This document shows, piece by piece, positions 16,351-23,700 of a stretch of 46,543 bases of DNA (position 1 is its first letter; each line of letters opens with the position of its first letter). The position numbers and the translations under genes are program-made. The notes beneath the pieces were generated by a model. The model saw nothing but the letters and a program-made list of their open reading frames with translations. It had not been told where the DNA came from and ran no database searches. Source of the stretch: a virus; IMG/VR virus record IMGVR_UViG_3300044530_001651, positions 1 through 46,543 of that record. One strand, 5' to 3'.

Positions 16351-17669
16351 AATAATTTATTTATATTATTCATTATATTGCAATAATGTGTTATCAATTT
16401 TTGTTTATTTTCTTTTAATATAGGTGTTTTTTGAATAAATGTATTTTTAGCATCGTTTATATTTTTATTTTTTAAAAAATCTACTATCATATCAATTTGT
16501 TCTAATTCATTTTTTGTTTGAATTCCTTGTAAACCAAAATCATCTAAAAACAAATCTATACCAATTCTTTTATATTCACTATATACTTTATTGGAACCAA
16601 ATATCAATGGAAGTTTTTCCGATAATATTGGTTTTATAGATTTTTCTGTAAAAAATCCATATTTTAAATTAAAAATACAATGTGTTTCACCAACTACTTC
16701 AAAATATGATAAATCGTATTCTTTTTCTCTAAAATAATAAAGTAAATGGTCAAACTCAAATGGAGCATTCAAAGGTGTAATATTTATTTCATTTCTTATA
16801 GATTGTAATTTATTAAAATTTTCTTTTGTAAAATATTTTATATGATTATCGGTATGCGTGTTAGTATGGTCTGTATATATGTATCCTTCTCTAACTGCTT
16901 GTAAATATTCTATTAAAAATTTTTCATTTATACAATTTAAACCTGTTTTTAATATATCCGATTCTTTTGCTTTTAATAAAAACTGAACTCTATGAAATCT
17001 TGGTTTTAATGCCTGACTACTATACACATATAGTTTTTCAGTATTATGTGATATATTTAGATTTTTAAATATATTATAAAAATTATCATTATATGCTAAT
17101 TTACCAGTAGTATGATTTGGAAATAAAAAATTTGTAAATTGTCCTTCGGCCATCAAATGAAACATACAATAGAATGAATCGTAGTGAAAGTTTTTATCTC
17201 CATCAAACAATTCATAATCTGTCATTTTAATATGATTAAATTTAAAATCATATCTAAAATATTGTTCATCTTTTTCGTACTCAACTGCTTCTAAAAATGC
17301 AAAATTAAATAAAACTTTTGCATTACGTTCAACATACAGCTGTTCCAATTTATTAAATTCAATTGGATTTTTTTTCATTAATGGTAAATAAAATTCACTC
17401 CATATTTTTCTATCAATAACAATTATTAAATTATCAATTGGGTTTGAATACATTAAATCAAAAGTTGTTATACCATCAAATGATTTTAATTTATTTAATA
17501 CATTATATGGGTTTTGTATATAGTGATGTATTTTAATTTTTTCACCAGCATTATCTATAACAATTTCATGATGTTTTTCTATTTTTATTGGGGTTACGGA
17601 AATCAAATTTGCTTCTGGAAACAAATTCTGTAACTCATTATATGTTGCTAATATATTTAATGACCTCAT
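16347..17669 (-). CDS. Glycosyltransferase-like protein with GT10-type C-terminal motif
   Basis: The 440-aa protein is mostly unrecognised, but residues 335-365 read GFFTEKSIKPILSEKLPLIFGS followed by YSEYKRIGIDLF, the same 'TEK..KP....P...G......IG' segment seen in 749-2152 and 18913-20010, matching the donor-binding part of GT10-like GT-B enzymes. A sugar transferase role is likely. The start at 17669 overlaps the end of the upstream GT4-like gene by 32 nt; no nearer in-frame ATG was found that removes the overlap. The stop overlaps the SGNH gene by ATGA. The N-terminal domain has many Asn, Tyr and Phe and no membrane span. Confidence 0.55.
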   Translation of the reverse strand: MRSLNILATYNELQNLFPEANLISVTPIKIEKHHEIVIDNAGEKIKIHHYIQNPYNVLNKLKSFDGITTFDLMYSNPIDNLIIVIDRKIWSEFYLPLMKKNPIEFNKLEQLYVERNAKVLFNFAFLEAVEYEKDEQYFRYDFKFNHIKMTDYELFDGDKNFHYDSFYCMFHLMAEGQFTNFLFPNHTTGKLAYNDNFYNIFKNLNISHNTEKLYVYSSQALKPRFHRVQFLLKAKESDILKTGLNCINEKFLIEYLQAVREGYIYTDHTNTHTDNHIKYFTKENFNKLQSIRNEINITPLNAPFEFDHLLYYFREKEYDLSYFEVVGETHCIFNLKYGFFTEKSIKPILSEKLPLIFGSNKVYSEYKRIGIDLFLDDFGLQGIQTKNELEQIDMIVDFLKNKNINDAKNTFIQKTPILKENKQKLITHYCNIMNNINKLL

Positions 17670-18621
17670 TTATCCAATTTTGTTTGTTTGTATAGAAATA
17701 TAATCTTGTTGATAGTTTATGAAATTCAGCATTAACTATATCCATATCATTTTCTAAAATTTCTAAATATTTTTGATGAAATTCTCCTTTACTACTTGCT
17801 CTATATTTGTAATCAATATGTGGCATCCAATCGGTATGTATAATTGGAATTTTACCATTATCAATTGCATCAAAAATTGCGTATCCAAACGGTTCTTTAG
17901 TATAACATCCGTGAAATATTTGAAAATTACTTTCAAAAAACTTTTGATGGAACCGATAATCAAATTCTATAAATCTATGGTATTCGGAATTTATTTTAGA
18001 ACCTTCCAACATTCGTTTGTAATCATATTTGTTTGAAAATATAATTGATGGAATGTAATCTAAATAATGTGCGTTTTTTCGGGTTTCACATCTAGCAGCA
18101 TACCCAATTTTGTTAGATATAACTCCTGTAAATGGTTTTTTATTTTTCCATTCGTAATAATTTGTGATTGTAATAGTATTTGGATACATTTTATGTATAG
18201 TATCAGATTCATATCCAATCCAAACTATATTATCAGAGTTATCTAATATTTCTTTTTGCCATTCCCAATCAATACGAGTCATTAGATTTTCGTACTCATC
18301 GTTTAATCCCAACATATCAGGAATAAATGCATGAACAAAGGTTGTGTGGGTTTTGTGAAGATATTTTTTGATTATAAGATTTGGTTTGTATGAGTGGTGG
18401 AGAAAAATTATTTTATCACACTCATCTAATATCTTATCTATTTCCTCATCGTTTTGGAAAGTGTAAATTGCACCTTCTTCTGGTAACAAAGGTCTACCAT
18501 CAACTACAATTTTGTAATCGTCTTTTACTAATGGTAATATATTTTCGAAAAAGTTATTACACCATAAATCAGCTCCGCCAATAACATTTTTTCCATAACC
18601 TGTTGTGATAAATACTATCAT
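17638..18621 (-). CDS. GT-B glycosyltransferase, GT4-like
   Basis: The 327-aa protein has the layout of a GT4 enzyme. N-terminally VIGGADLWCNNFF (13-25) forms the acceptor-side loop, FVHAFIPDMLG (95-105) follows, KIGYAARCETRKN (171-183) begins the donor domain, and EPFGYAIFDAIDNGKIPI (243-260) is the conserved E(x7)E-like donor-binding segment. It is slightly shorter than typical GT4 enzymes (350-400). It is the first large gene of the island after the small 60-aa gene. It likely transfers a sugar from a nucleotide donor with retention. Specificity is unknown. Confidence 0.75.
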   Translation of the reverse strand: MIVFITTGYGKNVIGGADLWCNNFFENILPLVKDDYKIVVDGRPLLPEEGAIYTFQNDEEIDKILDECDKIIFLHHSYKPNLIIKKYLHKTHTTFVHAFIPDMLGLNDEYENLMTRIDWEWQKEILDNSDNIVWIGYESDTIHKMYPNTITITNYYEWKNKKPFTGVISNKIGYAARCETRKNAHYLDYIPSIIFSNKYDYKRMLEGSKINSEYHRFIEFDYRFHQKFFESNFQIFHGCYTKEPFGYAIFDAIDNGKIPIIHTDWMPHIDYKYRASSKGEFHQKYLEILENDMDIVNAEFHKLSTRLYFYTNKQNWINEVIKYISNI

Positions 18622-18680
18622 ATAGAACCACTAATCAATAACTTATTTATTTTAAACTTATAGATGCCTACCTTATATGA

Positions 18681-18863
18681 TTATTCGGCAGATTCTACAG
18701 GAATTAAAATGTATTTTTGCGTATCACCACACTCATTTGGCTCATCGGTATAAATTTCTTGATTTGTACCAAGCCATTCCATTGCTTGTTCAATAGTTAA
18801 TGATTCACATCCTTCAACTGCTGTATCTGTGCCAGATATTACTATTTTCCAAATTTGTTCCAT
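18681..18863 (-). CDS. Small acidic protein of unknown function, first gene of the island
   Basis: This 60-aa protein starts MEQIWKIVISGTD and contains IEQAMEWLGTNQE and QKYILIPVESAE. It looks like a compact alpha/beta fold with acidic character and three-strand potential; no family is recognised. It has its own upstream TATTTATA-type element 19 nt before the ATG, so it leads a transcription unit rather than being a chance frame. A 59-nt gap separates it from the GT4-like gene. Small acidic early genes of phages can be host-takeover factors, but that is only a possibility. Confidence 0.6.
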   Translation of the reverse strand: MEQIWKIVISGTDTAVEGCESLTIEQAMEWLGTNQEIYTDEPNECGDTQKYILIPVESAE

Positions 18864-18882
18864 AATTGTGAGGTTTATTTAC

Positions 18883-18892
18883 TATAAATATA
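18883..18892 (-). promoter_or_regulatory. TATTTATA-type putative phage promoter before the glycan island
   Basis: The minus strand reads TATATTTATA here, ending 19 nt before the ATG at 18863. It is one of nine gap-located copies in this window that all read TATTTATA (or one mismatch) in the direction of the following gene. Confidence 0.5.
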
Positions 18893-18912
18893 ATATTTTT
18901 AACAAAACAGTA

Positions 18913-20010
18913 TTAGTTTAATAGTTTTTGAAATATGGTTTCCATTTCTGAATAATCATTTAAGTATTCCATCAGTTTATATCTATTTTGTATAGATTTT
19001 TCTAAAGATTTATTATATTGTTCTTCTATTTCATTATCAGATGTATTATATAACCATTCTGAAAATAAATTTATACTTTTTTCCACATCTTCAAATGTAT
19101 TTATATTTTCTATAAAATCAAAATTTAATAAATAAAATCCCATATTTTTAAGTTCATTTAATGTATCAGAACAAGCTACCAATAATATAGGTTTACCAAA
19201 AAACAATCCTTTAAATGTTTTCTCCGTAATAAATCTTTCACTATTATTTCTATAATCTAATGTTTCAAATATTAAATTGTAATTACAATAAAGATAATCG
19301 TTTATTGCTTCAAAGTGTTTATATTTGGGATACAATAAATCGTATGCATCATTAGCAGAATCCTTTGGATTTAACATTTTTTGAATTAAAGGATTTGAAT
19401 TTAATAATTCAGTTCTCCAACTTCCAGTTTTATATGCTCTTACATAAGAAAATAATTTTGATTTAGATGTATCATATTTGGGTAATGGCATATTATTTAT
19501 TAACTCTTCCAAGTAATAATATCCTATATAGTATTTAAAATACCTAAATGGAAATAGTAAATCAAAATAAAAATTAGGTTCTTTTTCTAATAAAGGTCTT
19601 TTGGAACCTGAAAGTATTAAATCATATTCAATTTCTTGTATTTTTTTCACAAACTCCATCTCAAACACCTCACCATAATGCCATATAAATACCTTTTTTA
19701 TATTGGGGCAATCTATGTTTAATTGAAATATTTTATCATCAATCAATTTACTTTCTAAATTTTCTACAAATATCACACATCTGTTAAAACTTTTAAAAAA
19801 TTGATTTGATTCTTTTAAAAAATCAGTCATGCGATTGTAAAAATATATTTTACTATTTAATCCTCTATGATAATATATTTGTTTATCGGAATTGTCAAAC
19901 TCTTTTGCATCAAATTCAGATAAATATTCTAAATTTTCTTTACCAAACATACCAAGCATTATTGGTATTTGATTTGAGTAATGTATAAATACTATTAGAT
20001 TTTCCTTCAT
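18913..20010 (-). CDS. Glycosyltransferase-like protein following the tail-fibre genes
   Basis: The 365-aa protein carries SERFITEKTFKGLFFGKPI (about 253-270) followed by LNELKNMGFYLLNFDF, the C-terminal GT10-like pattern shared with 749-2152 and 16347-17669. The N-terminal half (VFIHYSNQIPIMLGMFGKE) is not recognised. It belongs to the tail-fibre unit: its ATG overlaps the stop of the 242-aa gene by one base (TAATG), and the next promoter element lies after its stop. Being co-expressed with the fibre makes the fibre or its cap a candidate acceptor, but this is only inferred from position. Confidence 0.55.
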   Translation of the reverse strand: MKENLIVFIHYSNQIPIMLGMFGKENLEYLSEFDAKEFDNSDKQIYYHRGLNSKIYFYNRMTDFLKESNQFFKSFNRCVIFVENLESKLIDDKIFQLNIDCPNIKKVFIWHYGEVFEMEFVKKIQEIEYDLILSGSKRPLLEKEPNFYFDLLFPFRYFKYYIGYYYLEELINNMPLPKYDTSKSKLFSYVRAYKTGSWRTELLNSNPLIQKMLNPKDSANDAYDLLYPKYKHFEAINDYLYCNYNLIFETLDYRNNSERFITEKTFKGLFFGKPILLVACSDTLNELKNMGFYLLNFDFIENINTFEDVEKSINLFSEWLYNTSDNEIEEQYNKSLEKSIQNRYKLMEYLNDYSEMETIFQKLLN

Positions 20011-20738
20011 TATATTCCTCCGCCTCCTCCCGAATCCGCTTCAATAAAATGTACAAATATCGCTTGTACATTATTAATATCGTTCCAAGGTATAGTTATT
20101 GTTAAATCAGAAACAGTTCCACCATCGGAAAAATAAGTATTAAAACTATTAACCGGGGTTCCATCTGGTCCGTTTCCATTGATACTACAATTTTCTATTG
20201 TTGGAGATACACCACATTGGTCGGATATTCCTCTATATCTTCCACTAGATTTACTATTAACTACAATTTCAAAACCACTTGAATAATTATTTAGGTAATC
20301 CCAATAGATATCAAACCTACCACATCCTCCCAATCCAGTATTACCAAGAACCCCTGCTAACGAACGAGGATTGAATGAACCACAATTGGAAACATAAATT
20401 GATGTGTAATTGTTATGAATTTTACTTCTTGGGATTTTTATTTCACCATAAGTATAAGCAAGACTGTCTACCATAAAAGCCTGAATTCCACCTGCTAATC
20501 CAATATTGGTTTCAAAATCAAAAAATAAAGAATCACCAAATCCACTTACATTTTGTGTTTGGTCATTTGAACCACCCAAAGTTAAATCAGGAATATATTG
20601 ATTTTCTGCTATATTAGGCCAACGAATTTCAATTGGAAAAAACGCGTAAGGAGTTGATGAGCCAGCTAAAACGGCACCAGTGCCTGATAAGTGATTACCC
20701 AATGCTATTTTTGAAGTTGGTATTGTTATAATTGACAT
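20010..20738 (-). CDS. Probable tail-fibre-associated protein with Gly-rich end
   Basis: The 242-aa protein is Gly/Ser/Asn-rich and predicted mostly beta: SGTGAVLAGSSTPYAFFP, GDSLFFDFETNIGLAGG, NGNGPDGTPVNSF. It ends in EADSGGGGGI, so five consecutive Gly codons precede the last residue. It lies 1 nt downstream of the tail-fibre gene, the position held by gp38-type adhesins or fibre assembly factors after gp37 in T4-like phages. Some gp38 adhesins have poly-Gly motifs. No homology is claimed; the virion role comes from context and composition. Confidence 0.45.
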   Translation of the reverse strand: MSIITIPTSKIALGNHLSGTGAVLAGSSTPYAFFPIEIRWPNIAENQYIPDLTLGGSNDQTQNVSGFGDSLFFDFETNIGLAGGIQAFMVDSLAYTYGEIKIPRSKIHNNYTSIYVSNCGSFNPRSLAGVLGNTGLGGCGRFDIYWDYLNNYSSGFEIVVNSKSSGRYRGISDQCGVSPTIENCSINGNGPDGTPVNSFNTYFSDGGTVSDLTITIPWNDINNVQAIFVHFIEADSGGGGGI

Positions 20739-20739
20739 A

Positions 20740-23700
20740 CTACTTATTTAATAACTTTTTAATTGATGTTATTTCATTTTTTAATTCAGTAATTTCACCA
20801 TTTTGTTCTTTTATTCCTTCAATCAATAAGGCAATTATCTTTTCGTAATCAACTCCTAAATATCCATCACCCTTTTCCTTTACAACTTCTGGTAATACTT
20901 CTTGAATTTCTTGTGCTAAAACTCCTACTTCTTGAACATTTTTTGGTTTGTTAGAAATACCGTTCCAATTAAATGTATATCCTCCAATTTTTTTAATTTT
21001 ATCCATTGGATTTGAAATAGGAATAATATTTTCTTTTAATCTCTTATCGGAACTAGCTAATGCGTAAACATCACCAGTTGCTCTTATATCACCATTTATA
21101 GTTAGAACACCACTAGATACTGAAAATTCACCAACTGATAAATTTGTTATTGAACCATTGGTTGCACTTAAAGTAGAAAATGTACTTAATCCAGAAAAGT
21201 TTGATGAACCCTTTACGGTTAAAAAATTAGTGGCAGATAAACTTGTATCAACTTTAAATTGATTTGAACCATATAGTGATTGTAATCCTGCTTGGCAAAT
21301 TTCAACACTTCTAGGTGCACTACCAACTACGGCATTTACCCCACTAAAATTTGGAGTTTTTAAAGTAATACTTTCACCACCAACTAAATAATTTACTCCA
21401 ATTTGATGTTTTATTCTAACATTATATGTTCCACCTGAAGGTATTACTATAGAACCACCTCCAGTAGATGTTATACCTCGTTCATAATTAGGAGCATTAT
21501 AAAATACATAACCCGATGCAATAAGTGCTTCGCCCACTCCCACAACTTCTAAACTTACCCAATGGTAAGTTTGAACATAAGTTGCAGTAGATATTTGCAT
21601 CCAATATGAAGTACCTGCCGAATTGGAAATCATTGATGCTATCTCCGCATCTGTTATTGAAACCTCTGTTCCAGCTGCAACAACACCCGTTGATACATTG
21701 TTTGAATAGAATGTAGTACTTGCTTCAGACTGTAAGTTTTGTCCAAAAATTGCACCATTTCTTACTACTGAATCTGTACCACTAAAATCAGATAAAGCGG
21801 ATGTAGAACTTCCTATTCTAAATGAAGTATCATCCGTCATAATTACTGCATTTCTAGAACCATCTTTTATAAAGAATCCTAAATCATTTGAGTTAATTTC
21901 TATTGTACCAGTACTCGTTTTACTTATTTTATCGGTAGAAATTGACCAACCTCCAATTGTAGCACCTAACGCGGATAATTCACTTACTGTTATTTTATCT
22001 GCCGTTACAGAACCAGCTGCAATCTTACCCGCAGTTATGGCATTTGTAGCAATTTTATCTGCAACTATTGCGTTCGCTGCTATTTTATCGGCAATTATTG
22101 CATTCGCTGCTATTTTACCAGAAGTAACTGCATCTGTTGCAATATTTCCCGCTTGTACTGCATTAGCAGCTAATTCTGTATTTGTTACGGTACTTAATGT
22201 TGCCAAACCACCCAATCCTGTAACTTGTCCAGTTGATACGGTGTTTTGAGTTGCCAAAGTCCCCAATCCTGTAACTTGTCCAGTTGATACGGTGTTTTGA
22301 GTTGCAAGGCCTCCTAATCCTGTAACTTGTCCAGTTGATACGGTGTTTTGAGTTGCAAGGCCTCCCAATCCACTCACCGTTCCAACTGGAACACTACTAC
22401 CAACAGCTATGTTACCAACTATATTTAGAGTAGTTCCATCCCATGTTAATGAATTTGATGCAGATTTTAAAGATAACCTTCCAGTTGTTCCATTACTACC
22501 TATAAATGCACCAATTTGGTCATATCCTTTCGTTGCTTGTCCAATTGAAATAAACGGAGATGTTGTGCCACCTGCAATTGTAATATTAGCATTACCTGAT
22601 GAATTTGTTCCAACATTTATTGTGTTTTGTACAAATGATTCTTTAGATATAAACATTTCAGCAGCTACAAAAAATGAATCTGTTCCGAGTGATTGCCAAA
22701 ATGTGGTTTGAGTATCCGGTTGTTTATTTAAATTTGCAGATGCATTTGTTTTTGTAGCATAATAAGTTCCACTATACAACACCACATCTTTACGTGTTGG
22801 GTCTTGACTAACACTATTGTAAGTTGTAGTAGAATTCCAAGGACCTCTAAACACTACACCTGGCCCGTCTCCCCCAGTCGCTCCGGGTGCACCATCTGCT
22901 CCGTTCGTTCCATTGGTTCCGTTCGTTCCATTGGTTCCATTAGCCCCTGCTGCTCCAGTAGGAACTTTTGTTGCTCTAACAATTATCGTTTGAGTTTGTC
23001 CAGTCGTACCTTCACTATCAGTATGTGTTACTGTTAATGTTACCGATGCTTCTGCTGCATTCATTACCGCAGATGTCATTGTTAATGTTGCACTACTAAC
23101 AGTTGGTGGAGTTGAGAATCCTGAAGTAGATGCAATGGTCATAGAAGTAAATCTACTAGTTGTTCCTTCTAATGCACTTATAGTTACATTTGATAAAGTT
23201 CCAGTTTGCGTTCCTGCTGCATTAGCCAATACAGATTGCGCTTGAGGTGAAGCAGAAATTAATACCAATGGAACTGCTTTTTTAACTTTTGATAAACTTA
23301 ATGTATCGGTTACAGTTCTACTTGTTCCTTCAGAATCAGTTACAATTGCACTTATATTTACAGTTGTGGAATTTATTCCATCCGCTAAAGTTTGATTACT
23401 CAAAGTTACTACTCCAGTTGTATTATTTACTGTTAAACTCCCACCAGTATCTACTCTAGTTGCAGTTAATGTTGCTGGTAAAGTGATAGTAGAACCATTG
23501 TAAGTTTCTTTTACAACTATCGTTGAATCTAAAAATGAATCAATTTGTGCACCTGTTGATTTAGCAGTTACACTTTGGTCTTTTGGTGTTGATGATATAG
23601 CTAAAACAGGTGCTGCTTTTTTATTTTTAGTATAAGTTACGTTTTTTATAATAGAAGTTGTATCACCTGCTCCATCCTTATAACTAATTGTTATATCCAA

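Noticed and set aside
22200-22380. Regularly spaced repeats suggestive of a CRISPR array
   Set aside because: The units are contiguous, without spacers, and are in frame in a protein; they encode a 17-residue fibre repeat.
22037-23037. Plus-strand open frames (for example 22037-22249, 22409-22711 and 22804-23037) inside the tail fibre
   Set aside because: They mirror the Ala/Thr/Gly-rich repeats of the minus-strand fibre gene, have low-complexity products and no leader or promoter.
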